Positions 1 through 11,405 of a stretch of 64,000 bases of DNA are shown in pieces. The stretch covers positions 930,001-994,000 of the forward strand of contig NW_023501047.1 in assembly GCF_014066305.1 (NCBI RefSeq). The letters are read 5' to 3'. The notes beneath the pieces are model-generated. The model was not told the DNA's origin. It worked only from the letters and a program-made list of their open reading frames with translations, and ran no database searches. Numbering within the stretch: position 1 is the stretch's first letter; each line of letters begins with the position of its first letter. The position numbers and the translations under genes are program-made. The stretch comes from Letharia columbiana. Lineage: Eukaryota; Ascomycota; Lecanoromycetes; Lecanorales; Parmeliaceae.

Positions 1-1057
1 GATTAAGACGTGTCGATTTCTGGGGACGATTTCGAGCGCTTTCAAGATTGCAGTGAGCTCAGCACGTTGGTTGGTTTGCCTGGATCCTGGTAGAGTCTCG
101 GAAACATTCCTGTCACAGAGACCATCAGCGAAAAGCTAGTAATGTCTCTCCTGTCCAGAAAACGAACCTCTTGTCGCCGGGACCGAAATAGACCCCAATA
201 CCAGCAAAAGCCCCTGCCGTACCATTTCCTAAAGAGCTACCATCTGTATGTATGCGTATTGGTTCGGTCTGAGATACCCCTGACGGCCGTGGCTTGGTGA
301 CCTGGCGCTGCTCTTGTGTCTTGTACAACATCTTGCCGGTCTCAGCATCCAGAAAAATGTTAGAATCGAACCCATCCTCAGTATCTGGAGGCAAAGGCGC
401 GGTACCGGGCTCGTAGTCCGCCTCATTGTACTCTGGGACCCATGTCTTCGTACCATATGCGCCTTTCTTGGCTTTCTTGTTCACCGGCGGTTGGAATTCT
501 GGTTCGATCGGCACGTCGGCGGCGAGATGAGTTACGGAAACACCATCCATTTCAACTGCTGGACTGTCCGACGCTCGTCTTTCGTCTTCCTCCAAGAAAC
601 TTTGCGCTTCAGCACGGGTCGTGAAACATCTGTGCTTTGGTTTCTGCCATCCGGTAATCTGTTCTTGTGCGGATGGCCAATCTGTGTAGATTCCAGGTAC
701 CCTCCCCTTTTTCACAGCGTAAAATTTGGATGAAGGCGATAAACCAGAATGATTTCCATGGACCGGATTCTCGCCAGCAACGAAGCGCTCGGCGTCAGTC
801 AAAGTGGGAAATGATTTGACTGTTATGGTATCGTGAGCCAGACTGGCCACCAACTCTTAGCTCTCAGCTTACTTACACATCGCCTTCTTGAAACCTTTCA
901 CCTGCTCTAGGCAGTCTTTCCAGGTGTGGTAAATGCCTGGTTGGTAGCCAACGCGTACTGCGTAGAACTTGGGATCTGCCGACCGTTTTCTCTTCGTTCC
1001 ATTAGAAGCCGAAGTCCCAGCCTGGGAAGCAGACTTTATAGAAGCCGTGTCGTCCAT
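1..1057 (-). CDS. Ribonuclease H1 with two hybrid-binding domains (5' part; runs off window)
   Basis: RNase H1 cleaves the RNA strand of RNA:DNA hybrids. The model is complement of 877..1057, 168..819 and 1..109, with introns of 57 and 58 nt. Splicing restores a first hybrid-binding (caulimovirus-viroplasmin type) domain at about residues 28-75, containing FYAVRVGYQPGIY and crossing into FKSFPTLTDAERF. A second copy lies at about residues 92-140 (FYAVKKGRVPGIY, then CFTTRAEAQSFL). The RNase H fold starts near residue 247: IHTDGSSLGNG carries the first catalytic Asp, and the last visible exon has QTNQRAELTAIL with the catalytic Glu. The 3' end lies beyond base 1. The start is the first ATG before the first domain. 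A Lys-rich linker (KKAKK) sits between the domains. The family call is secure; exact splice sites are inferred. Confidence 0.9.
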
Positions 1058-1861
1058 TCTGTTGATAGCGATTCGTCTGAAGGTGTTGGGAGTAGTGAGG
1101 GGAGAGCTCCAGTGCCAGACGCGATCACGAATCCATGAGACACTTAACCCTGTAGCTGTCCAGAAAGACGTAGCAATATTGCCCTTTACAGCTATGGAGG
1201 GAGGGGGGATGAGAACACTATGAGGGTAGATTGACCAGATTTCAATCTGATACTCGTATTGCCTAGATCTCTAGTTGTTTTGAGTCAAGAGGTGAGTCTT
1301 GTTGTGGCAGAGCAAAAATTTCAAAGGTGGCTACCGCGTATCATAACAATCATAAATAAGAAATTCTTTTCGAGAAACCGTTCGGACTTCAATGTAGAGC
1401 AAGTAGTTCCTGGCGCATTAAGCGCGGCCCGCGGCTCTGCAGGAAAACATGTCTTGTTGTCGTTAATGGTATTATCGTATTAGACTATTAGCCTATGATG
1501 CCTCGACCGTTTTACAAATGTCAGGAATAGATTCTCATTTTCGGATTCCGCTTTTGGGTGGCTGACCGTTTTCACTTCCTGGAGCTTCGTTACCGCGCCA
1601 TAAAGTTGCGGCGTGAAGGCTCTCGGAACGATAGGGGGAAGACTATAGATCTTATACTAATCTACGGACCCACCAGGTATCGTTCAATGCAGAACCGGAA
1701 TCCATTACATAATGGTACAGAAAAAGCCAGATCCTGTGGGTATGAGGTGTCATGGAACGCCGAAACACCTTGCTCAGAATGCAACTACCCAAGCACTCAA
1801 TTCGAGAGATGAGAGGTCGCCCTCTGTAGTTGATAATCGTGTACTTCAAAGAAACAATCTC
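1058..1861. other. Intergenic, no gene seen
   Basis: This 0.8-kb stretch lies between the RNase H1 start and the PFK-2/FBPase-2 stop. It presumably holds the RNase H1 promoter and the 3' UTR of the kinase gene. Short open frames here show no recognisable motif. Confidence 0.5.
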
Positions 1862-4433
1862 TCAATTCGTCGTAACGATAGGCCCGGAATTCAACACCAT
1901 AGGGCTTCTATAACCAGCATTAACATGGGTCCAGATATGTTGTATATCGGTTCTTACCGGCTCAAGCATGTACAGCATGCCCAGCGGGACATCGAGATCC
2001 GCCACGTCCTCCCTCTTAAGACCCTTGAAGTAAGCCAAAAGTACTCGAGCGACAGACCGATGCCCGACAAGCAAAACGTGATCCGTCATCCTGTCGCTGG
2101 CAATTAGGAATCCAGATCTCATAAACAGAGAGGAGACTTGAGGCCTCTTACCTCTCGACCTCGACGATAACAGCCCGCAATCGATTGATAATATCGAGGT
2201 ATCCTTCCCCGCCTGCACCAGGGTCTGCGAAAATTCTGGCGTCAGCTCGTCATCTTCAAGGTACAAACAAGAACCATGAGGCAGCCTCATAAGTCAAAAG
2301 AAAGGGGTGGTCCCGGAAAGTGGAAGAAACAGCAACGGATATACCTACATCGATAATGCATTTTATCCCTCTGTCGAAGCCGAAATTCTTCGTTGTGCTT
2401 GGTACGGATCTCCTCATACGTCAGTCCTTCCATGGTCCCAGCGTTGAGCTCGTCAAGCATCTTGAATTGCTTCGTGTCATAATCGTCTTCGTCAAAGAAC
2501 TGGGCTGTCTGGATGCTCCGTTTGAGCATTGACGTCCACACGCAGAAGCTCTTAGGAGATTCGCTGCTGTCGTCAGGGTCCCCATGGTTGTATTCCGGGT
2601 TTGGAGGAGTGGTATCGCCTGGCAAGGGCGGAAAGTGAGTTGAAAGGGCCTTGTCGCGCTGATGTACATCCCAGGCTTGACGTTGATCTTTGATGAACAT
2701 TGTCAGGGCTTTTGCGTATGCAATGCCCCTCTCACTCAAGTCAGAATCTCCACCGATCCTGCCGTTGACGTTGTCGACGGACTCCCCATGCCTGGTGATC
2801 CAAATCTGTCGGGGCGCAAGGTTGAAGTTCAGAAGGTAATAAACGGTCTGTGCTGATAGAAAACTAACCCCTTCGGAGTCAGCACATCCTATTCAAGACA
2901 TCATGTCGACTTGTGAAACAAATCTAGAAAGCAAAGTTGGGGAAAGAAGCCCCTTCTCTGCTCTCAAAAACGTAGCTCACGGCTCCGAGTGAGGTCTGAA
3001 TCGGACCGCGCACCCCCCCGGAAACGACATACGAAACTACATACCCTCGAATCTGATGAGAGACTACCTTCCGTCCCACATCTATCATTTGAACGTAGGG
3101 CGTGTTGTTTTTCTCTTCGTATTCCCCGAGGGGAACATACTTTGACTGGTACAAGGCCACCCGCTTTTTGAAGTCGTCCAATGCTACAAGAGGATCTTGG
3201 TCTCGGTAGTCCGGACCTAATGCCGATTTGTGAGTCAGCATTACCTTCCAGACACAGAAATGGACCGGCTAGAAAAGGCCAAAGCTGGGAACGGACGTAC
3301 CGCTCAGCTTCAGACGCATGTTGGACTCCAACAATTGTTCGTCGACACAAAGAGATTCGAGAAACAACACTCCAAGTTCAGGACCAGCCCGCTCTCTGAT
3401 TCTCTCCATCACGAGCTTTCGCCTTTCGAGCGTACTATTGGTCGCGTCAAAAATCCCCACTGAGCCCCCCTGATCGAGGATGTAGTCCAGGAGTTCGTCC
3501 AGCGTTGCCATTGCTATTTCGTCTCGGATGTGTGCTGCCTGTTCATTATTGGGGTCAAAAAATGATGCGTCGTGAATCTTTTCCATCGATTCAGTCCTGT
3601 GCAGCGAAGGCGCTACCGCCTTAGGCGCCAGTCTTCCATCCTGAGTGTTGCTGTTGGACACAATATCCAAGGTCGAGTCGCGGGAATTCGCCTCTTCTGC
3701 CAGGTCCAATGCCGGTGAAGGAAGCATTTCAAGGGGTGGAGGTTCACCATTGATCAATATTTTCATAGAGGGCGTAATAGCGGTTTTGGAGTTTCCATCG
3801 GTCAAGAACCCATTTGATGATCTCGTAGTGAGACTGATACTCTGTAAGGGTCGCTGAGTCCTGGAAATGCCTGGAGGTCCATTCGAACCAAGTTCTCCAG
3901 CTGCGACACGCCTCCTTTCGCCGACGTTGAATATCCGTGTGTCATGCTGAAGCCAATTAAGATACCGAGCAATTTTCTTGGTTACATAGCTCTTTCCCCT
4001 AGCTGGTAGGCCTACCATAACGATGACCAGTTTAGAACCAACGTCTCTCTGGGCAATTCTACCGTCAGGTGACACACTCGATTTTGTCAGGCCGGGGATA
4101 TCCAAAGTAGTAGGCCGTTGGCGTGAGGCTGGTGTGGAGGTTCCGGAGTCTCTTCGCCGTGGTGGACTTCCACACGTCAGCTAAACTTGGCTTCAACCTA
4201 CATCAAAGGTGTGTAACCTACATTATGGGGCTGTTCGGCGCAGTAGTCAATGGTGTGTCTGTCAAAGCTGAACCGTTGGTACCACCCTGCTTGCTACCTT
4301 GTTGGGGTGCTGCCAAACTGCTTCCAGAGACAGGTGCGCCGAACGCTTTGTTAAATTTCTCCTTTTCTTTCAACAACTCGTTCTCGTCGGGTGTCCTTGC
4401 GCCGTCCGAGCTAGGGGTGGAGAAATGACTCAT
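1862..4433 (-). CDS. Bifunctional 6-phosphofructo-2-kinase / fructose-2,6-bisphosphatase
   Basis: The enzyme makes and degrades fructose-2,6-bisphosphate, the switch between glycolysis and gluconeogenesis. The six-exon model is complement of 4222..4433, 3301..4166, 3045..3216, 2349..2863, 2152..2224 and 1862..2096, giving 690 aa with consistent phases. The kinase half has the P-loop GLPARGKS at about residue 123 and later the conserved FDATNST segment. The phosphatase half keeps the catalytic histidine in TRHGESVDN at about residue 440. It also has AGTMEGLTYEEIR, with the acid residue, and a degenerate second-His motif, VGHRSVARVLLAYF. A Ser/Thr-rich insertion of about 110 residues splits the kinase domain after FNVGERRR. 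The intact RHGE motif suggests real phosphatase activity, unlike yeast Pfk26. The first intron uses a weak AAG acceptor, so that junction is less certain. Confidence 0.92.
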
Positions 4434-5443
4434 GATGGCAGCTAGATGACAATTTCCCCGTCAGCATTGCCTACATGAACGGGAACATCGGGCCTTGGAA
4501 CAATTTTGAGAGTGAAGACTCTCAAGACAAGTCTCAAATCTTTAAATTTGGTCCAAAAGGGGAGATACGAATTCGGAAATACGTACTCTTGGCGAAGACT
4601 GAATGTTGGCTCTGTTTGCGATGAGGAGGGATGTGGGGGGAAATCTCCTTTGCTTCTGAGAGGCGGTCGTGGAACGGAACAGGCTCTCTATACTCGCCAT
4701 TGCCCAACAGTGGCATCTCTAATCAGCTCAAGCAAGGGGCTGGGGTGCCGTGAGTCCGTGCGACTTGCCCAAGCCGAAGCTTTGGGCTTAGAATGTTGAC
4801 CAGTGGGCTTTTGGGCGACTTTATCTAGAGCAGAGTTGCTCATGAAAGTGTTGTCGTATGCTCTGTCGTTCAAAGGATAGGTTAGGATTACTTTTCCCAG
4901 CCACGTCTTTAGATTGAAGCTCAACTACTGCTCAAGTCGTTTGGTTGGCGGAATGATCGCAGTGGCTGTTCGGCAAGGCGAGCCAAGGCCCAGGGGGAAG
5001 CTCTAGCGCCCGATGTGCCCTTTTAGATCATCTCCTCTTTCGCTCTTTTGCGGTCTGCAAGTCAATTGCGATGTTAATTATTACCTAGCCGAAGGGATGA
5101 TTTTAAACAGGTCGGTACCTATATGATTTACGGGAATTTTCAGATTTCGTTTCTCTATTGCAGCTCATGAGATTTGTCATGTGTCATGATTTGAATCGTT
5201 GTTCCTATCCGCAATTTTCCATGGATCGCCGTCCAATCTGCTGCGTTTTTGGGGACACGCGCCCCGCATAAACGCTCGCTATTGTACTAATGTACCCTTA
5301 CTCGCATTCCCGCTGCCCTGCTTGCCGAACAATCCCTGGGTCGGCCACTTATCATTAGCGAGCCGGAGTAAGACCGCCCGACCAGCCTCTCGGTCACCGA
5401 GAGTCCGAATCTTCTCTCGAAAAGCCCTGCTGGTGCTGGCTGC
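4434..5443. other. Intergenic, probable PFK-2/FBPase-2 promoter
   Basis: The 1-kb region upstream of the kinase gene and downstream of the membrane-protein stop contains only short frames without family motifs. I see no RNA gene or repeat. Confidence 0.5.
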
Positions 5444-5934
5444 TTATGCGGGAAGTTTCAAGGTGAGAACCAGCAGGATTGTATACGCCGCTACCGACAA
5501 CGCAGTCAGCACCACGACAACGTTCCCGCTGGTTTTGAATCTTTTCTGGTTCAGCCCGTGGTCTCCAATTTCGGAGAAAAACTGTTGATTTCCCTGTTGT
5601 CGGCGGAAAAGCGAAATTAGAAGAATGCCGGCGCCGTACACTGCGAACAGGGCACCCTATCCCCAACGCCGGAGTAAGCATTACTACCCCATGACATGGT
5701 TTGAAGAGTTGCGACGATTCTGAGCAGCTTTCAAGTAGCGAGAACCGACTTCTGCTCCCGCAAAATGTCTCGAGATTCAGAACAAGGTACTGACTGAAAG
5801 GCAAAACCCGCTCCGAGAGATGCTTACGATTGAGTAGAATTCGGCTACATGCTTACATCAGTCCTCATCCTAGCAATGATAGGAAGGAAAGAGTTACCTG
5901 TGAATATCTTCAATATGACTAGGGCGAAGCTGAA
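5444..5934 (-). CDS. Unrecognised polytopic membrane protein, 3' exons (5' part unresolved)
   Basis: I do not recognise this protein by name. Three exons join in phase: complement of 5898..5934, 5828..5844 (17 nt) and 5444..5656. They encode a chain with two hydrophobic helices, the first containing IGALFAVYGAGILLISLF and the second VVVVLTALSVAAYTILLVL. Between them lies a charged loop with FRRQQGN and FFSEIGDHGLNQKRF. It ends in LKLPA and a TAA. The hydrophobic/charged alternation and clean splice joins argue that this is a real coding tail. Upstream on the same strand, 5935-6620 holds scattered hydrophobic coding-like pieces (VITCVFIEQG near 6475; EEMYVCYFGSFVLVETAF near 6380). I could not join them in frame, so either the introns are missed or the 5' half is degraded. 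Confidence 0.45.
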
Positions 5935-6911
5935 CTGCGACAGAGATGTTCTTATAGGCCTTCAGTGGGAGACCATGGATATGTGGTCCGAGATGCTGAC
6001 CTAATGTAGGCTCCCTAAAGAAACTTAACGACAGAATCTGTGCCTGTATAGATACGAGCTTGACTTACTTCAAACGTGCGTTGAGAGCTTTTGAAATCAT
6101 CCGAGTTAGCGTATCTTTCCTCAAGCAAAGGTCTTGGAAACAAGAAGCTTGGCTTTCGTTCTCACAAAAAGGTCGTGTACCATAAATTGCCATGTTCATT
6201 CGGAGAGACTTCGAAATCACTTACGCTCGGACTTCCACCCTGTAGTCCTCCAGGTTAGCATTGCCTCTGAGATACAATTGAGTCTTGAGACTTGAGACAT
6301 GTTACGGGAGATCCTTCGCTCCCTCGTGTCTACCGACTCAAAACGCGGTCTCAACCAGGACGAAGGAGCCGAAGTAACAGACGTACATCTCCTCGCTAGT
6401 CAGCACGACCTTTTCGTTCTTTAGCGATCATCGACTTTATGGGGCGAGGAGATACTTGCACTCCTTGCTCGATGAAGACGCAGGTGATAACGGTCGCTGG
6501 CGGACTATCAAATGTCAGCCACCACTCGAGCAGATGAACCAAGCGCTGACTACCTCGAACATTGCGGCTTTGGTCCACTTCCAGTCTGGGAAAATACTGT
6601 TGTTTAAGATTTGAGTATCTCTACTCCGTTATTTGAAGAAAGTCCAATCCATAGGGCTGAACGGGGCAGGTGGTTCCCCGCTGAGGTTGAGTGGCGAAAA
6701 TCCGTACTTGTCATTACGAGTAGAGCAGCCCCAGGGAAAACATATTTCGATTTTTAGACTATATCACTCTTAAGTCATCGATGCGACAGAAGGTGGGTCA
6801 TCTATCATGGTCGACCTACTTTACTACCCTTTTATCATGTTTCAGGTCATCGACATGCATTTATAATCTTTCTCCGCATATGGGCGCGTGTCTAACCGGT
6901 TTCAAATGCAG
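5935..6911. other. Unresolved region: possible 5' exons of the membrane protein; promoter side of the b2 pseudogene
   Basis: Minus-strand frames around 6330-6600 contain hydrophobic stretches that could be earlier exons of the membrane protein. Stops interrupt every combination I tried. No convincing first exon of the plus-strand flavocytochrome b2 pseudogene was found before 6912. Confidence 0.3.
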
Positions 6912-8619
6912 TCAGGAAGCATTCCAGCGTTGAAAGCTGCTGGGTACGATGTGCTCCTATTGGACATGAAGACACCACCTTCTAATTATATTGATACGGC
7001 AGGTGATTCTCTACGGCAACGTTTACGATGTAAACCTTCCTCCCGGGTTTATCTTTTCGATCTGATATCAACGCATCATACCAAATATCAGGTCACAACT
7101 TTCCTCCCACGACATCCAGGAGGCAGCAAGATTGTACGTTGCCTAGGTTTCCGCATCAATGCTCGAACCCTTGAATAATGCACAGATCTTGGGACTCGCT
7201 GGCCAAAACGCTACTGAAGAGTACGATGTGTGTTTGCTTTTTCTGTCTTTGTTCCGCTCCCTCTAACCTCAAGTGTAGCCTGTGTATCCCCCGGGCACGC
7301 TGGAAGAATACCTTTCAAACGAGGACAGACGGGGAACAGTTGACCCCAACACCTTGACAAGGGAGGAGGCAGAGAAGGAGGAAAAGAGCCTTGAGGATAG
7401 AGCTCCGCCCCTTGACAGCCTACTGAACCTGGACGAGATCGAAGATGTTGCAACTAAACAACTTAGTCGAAAAGCGTGGGCTTATTACTATAGTGCTGGG
7501 GACGACCTCATATCGAAGCGTCTGAACAACGAAGTGTACCGATCGATACTCCTCCGGCCTCGAATATTCGTTGATTGTGAGCTTTGTAATCCCTCCACCA
7601 CTATCATGGGATGCAAGGTTGGCTTGCCAGTATTCGTGTCACCGGCAGCTATGGCTAGATTGGCGGAGTACTTACGCCCCACTCCTTCCCTTTTCTGAAT
7701 TCTTCCACGACAGTGAACATTCAACTCACGTCTAGCTCCTCAGTGCCGCTGGGAAAGCAGGCATCGCTCGGGCTTGTTTTCGTCTCACAGCTCTCCAGAT
7801 GATATCTAACAACGCCTCGATGACGCCCGAGCAAATTGTGGCTGATGCCGAGCCCGGACAAGCTTTTGGCTGACAGATGTATTGCCAGACAGATCGTAAA
7901 GAAGAGTGAGGATATGCTTGCTCGAAGAATCGCCATCCCGACCATCAAATTCGTCTGTCTTACACTTGACGCACCTGTTCCGGGCAAGCGAGAGGATGAT
8001 GAAAGGTCCAAAAACGTGGGGTCAATCCTTCCATTCACGTCAGCAGCTCAATCAGGCTCTGCCAGCAAAGCAACTTCAGGTGGTATTGGTAAATCGCTGT
8101 TCGCAGGTACTTCGCCCAACTTGACTTGGAAAAACACTATGCCTTGGCTTGCTGAGCACACGAAATTGCCAATACTCCTCAAAGCCATTCAGACTCACGA
8201 GGATGCCTATCTGGCATCACTACATGCTCCACAGGTTAAAGGCATTCTTTTGTCCAATCATGGCGGCAGGGCAGCGGATACTGCACCGCCTGCAATCCAT
8301 ACGCTATTAGAAATACGCAAGTACTGCCAGGCGGTCTTGCAGAAGGTCGAAGTCCTTGTAGATGGCGGTATCAAAGGGGAACAGATGTGGTCGAAGCCCT
8401 TTTCCTTGGGGCTAGGGGGATCGGCATAGGAAGAGCTGCATTATTTGGGCTGGGAGCAGGTGGTGTTGTGGGTGTTGAGCGGACTCTAGAGAGTAAGATA
8501 TCGAAGGACACGTGCTTTCAGCGGTTGCTGACGGCATGAGAGTACTAGACTAAGAGCTACAGACTGCAATGCGACTTTTAGGAGCTAACACTATAGATGG
8601 ATCGGTACCCAAAATGTAG
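6912..8619 (+). pseudogene. Flavocytochrome b2 / FMN-dependent L-lactate dehydrogenase pseudogene
   Basis: The parent enzyme oxidises L-lactate with FMN and passes electrons through a cytochrome b5-like heme domain. Exon-like segments 6912..6943, 7003..7029, 7092..7133, 7186..7227, 7279..7667, 7744..8492 and 8555..8619 join in phase at good splice sites. The heme domain has ESCWVILYGNVYDV and RHPGGSKI (heme-ligand His). The FMN domain has [14 protein letters not shown] and ISNNAS. It also has the active-site SNHGGRA, then [15 protein letters not shown]. Three lesions break it: TGA at 7871-7873 where the family has Trp (GQAFG-stop-QMY), an extra base near 7900 (before KKSEDMLAR), and a missing base in the G-run near 8376 (before [12 protein letters not shown]). 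No start codon exon is evident. The rest of the sequence is well preserved, so inactivation looks recent. Confidence 0.85.
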
Positions 8620-11405
8620 GTCTCCTACCTATCACTGTAAAATCCAGCTGAAAGTTCATCGACCATCAGATCAACACGAGAGCTTTAGGGTAACAGGTCT
8701 ATACGACGGACCAGCTAGTCTTGAGAACTTGAATATGTGGGTATCGTCGAAGCTATGAATGTTGCTGTCCCGCATACTATTGCCGCTTTCATAACTTCAT
8801 GCCCTTGAGAAAAGCGTCACCCATTGATTGTCGAGTAGCTGTATGGCATAGATCAATTACGACCGTCAGAGCTTGGCGTATATCGTCGACATGTCGCGTC
8901 GATGCTGGCCTTCTTGGCGTATCCATGATGACTATGACCAGTACGAGACCTTGAATTGTAACAGCCTTTTGACTTGGTTGCTTTTCTTCGTCAAAGAACA
9001 CCGTAGCCGTTTAGGAGTGTTTTTCACTGCACCGTATCAAAGTTGTCTTCTACCATAGATGCAAGCCGAGGATTGACAAACCCTGCATCACTGCGATGCC
9101 TCGTCTACCTCCTATATCGAAAAAAAGGCCAACCTGATATTTTGCGTTTTGCCCAGTCGGGCGCGGAGATATTCAGAGTCCGTCTCTAGCTCGAGCTAGA
9201 ATAGGTACAGCTGTGGACAGGCCCGGCAAAAGAGACGCAAGACTAAGTCTAGAGACGAAGTTGAGGAGTCAAGTCGAAGCCCACAGTTGAGTTACACCTT
9301 GCAAGAAACCGTGGCTTAGGCTAGCGCTTGAGCTCTAAAGCAAGTGGTCTAAGCCAATGTGTTGACAGAAATGGCCAGGGAACGAGGAAAGAGGGTGCGT
9401 ATATTAGGGGTTTCGAATGTACCAAATCCCAGCTCGGCTTGAGTAGGGAGCAATAGCCAAGCGTTGGCATAAAAATGGCAAGCTCAGCTTTGACCGCATG
9501 TGAGAGGCCAACATGGAAGGGACAGCAACTTGCAAGCCGATGGATGTGGGCCCATGACTCCTATTACTACTAGCAAGAAGTCTGGAGGCAAAAGCTCAAA
9601 AACGGATTTCCACAGATTATTAGCGCGTATGTAATTAAGTCCGTATATACGCGAGCTGTAGGACACATTTTACCTTCACTATCATCTTAAATTCATCACA
9701 ATTCTTTCTGCTCTCATCTTACCTCCTATACTGCTGCCTGATTGGCATGGATCACCAAGATGGACCACCGTCATTTGGCAAACCCAGTGCCCCTGGCATA
9801 TTGGCCCTCTCCAGCACTCAATTGGGCTTGTCGTGACGCTTGCAGCAGTTGTAGCCAGGAAAAAAGGCTCGTCTCCCGATGAACTTGTTAAAGAGAGTAA
9901 AAGAACGGGTGTGAGCGCTGGTCATGGGACGCTGAGTGCAGATGGTTGGATCTTCCAACCCTAATGCATCATGGTCATACTGATGTCTAAGCTAGCGGTA
10001 TCTGGCTCTCTGAGGGCGCGTGATCTCTGCACTAACGTCGGCCAACTTGGTCCATACGCAGTGTTGCGCCCTGACCGACCCGATGCATGGGGAATTGAAC
10101 TGCGAGCGCCTGATGCACGTCATATCAGCCACATATGTTGAATTGCCATGAAATCCGAGAACACCTTTCTTCAATGTTGCGAAACCTGTCGAAGCGAGCA
10201 TCCACGACCAAATTGCCTAGATGACAGGGAACACCGGTCGCCTTCCAAGAAGATCCCACCACCAAGGGACAGACTACCAGCTACCTCTACGGAGGTAATA
10301 GGAAAAACCGCGTAGATGATAAAGGCCAAATAGTTTCTTCATCACGCACTGTCGAACCAGAAATTGCTGAGACTCCACGATCCGGGGCCACGGTTTCTAG
10401 TGCCGGCCGTCAAAGCAACTCTCAGATGAAAGAATTTGACAGTAAGTCCCTTCAGGCATTAGCACGACATGAAGCCCATTTCTGCGAGGTCTGGTTTGGT
10501 GTCGATGAAGTACCAAGGGTCGATCCTGACCTGATTCGTGAGGCCAAAATTCTCTGATAGGAAAGACGAGTCTTCACACCGTGCGACTTCCTCGACTGCC
10601 ACCATCCTCAGTGCCCTCATCTCCTGTCTAGCATTTCTGATCGCTAGCATGATCCCGAGACAGGGAAACGAAAAAGTCCCTTACCACTAACAATTGTAGT
10701 ACTGTGCCCGCCCGAGTACTAACACAGATAGCATCGAAACCAACAAAGTGCAAGAAAGCTCGAGTTGCCGGCCGGACAATTCTACAAAAGACTAATCTCG
10801 AAAAGAGTCCTTTTCACTAGTCTGCATCAGCAGTAGCAGTAGCAGTAGCCTAAGCCAGTGCCTAAAAGGAACATTCCACATGAGCTGCACTAGGTCCTCC
10901 CCAGGAGGATTATTAAACAGTACGAAGCGATGCCAAAAAAATCCTCCACTCCTTTCATTGCATCATGGACGTGCAGCTATCATTCAGTCAGTCCGGTCTT
11001 GCTGTGTCGAAACTCAATGGCGATGACGGTTGAGCTGTATCGTCGTTGGTGACGCTTTGCTTGGACTTACACTTCTTTGGCTTGGATGGGTGAGATGTAC
11101 AGATAGAAGTCCATTTTGGGTGCTTTCTACAGGTTTGAAAATACGAAGTCACGCAGTAACGCTCATGGCTACTGTAACCGGAGGCATTGACGGATCTTGG
11201 TCAACATTTCGGAGGATCATATATGAAGCAGGTCTTCATGTGATCGTAACAGGCATCTTGCACATATTTATCATGGGTAAGAAGTGAAGAGAAAGAAAAA
11301 GTCTACTTATGAACTGAACGATCGTCCCGCGAAAGGGTCGATCAAGGCAAGATGAGGCAAACTAACGATAAAAGAGTATGAGCTCCTCGATCAGCCTCTT
11401 CGACT
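8620..11405. other. Gene-poor region of 2.8 kb
   Basis: No open frame here carries a recognisable domain. Cysteine-rich plus-strand pieces occur near 9826-9870 and 10162-10215, but stops separate them. A short AGCAGT-type repeat lies near 10830. The region may hold decayed coding sequence or regulatory DNA for neighbouring genes. Confidence 0.5.

Noticed and set aside
5394..5804. 136-aa minus-strand frame over the membrane-protein exon
   Set aside because: Out of frame with the splice-consistent hydrophobic exon at 5444-5656 and without its own features.
9826..10215. Cysteine-rich pieces (ACRDACSSCSQEK; CCETCRSEHPRPNC) reminiscent of a Zn2Cys6 binuclear cluster
   Set aside because: The spacing does not match the CX2CX6C pattern, the two parts are about 300 nt apart, and stops interrupt every frame joining them.
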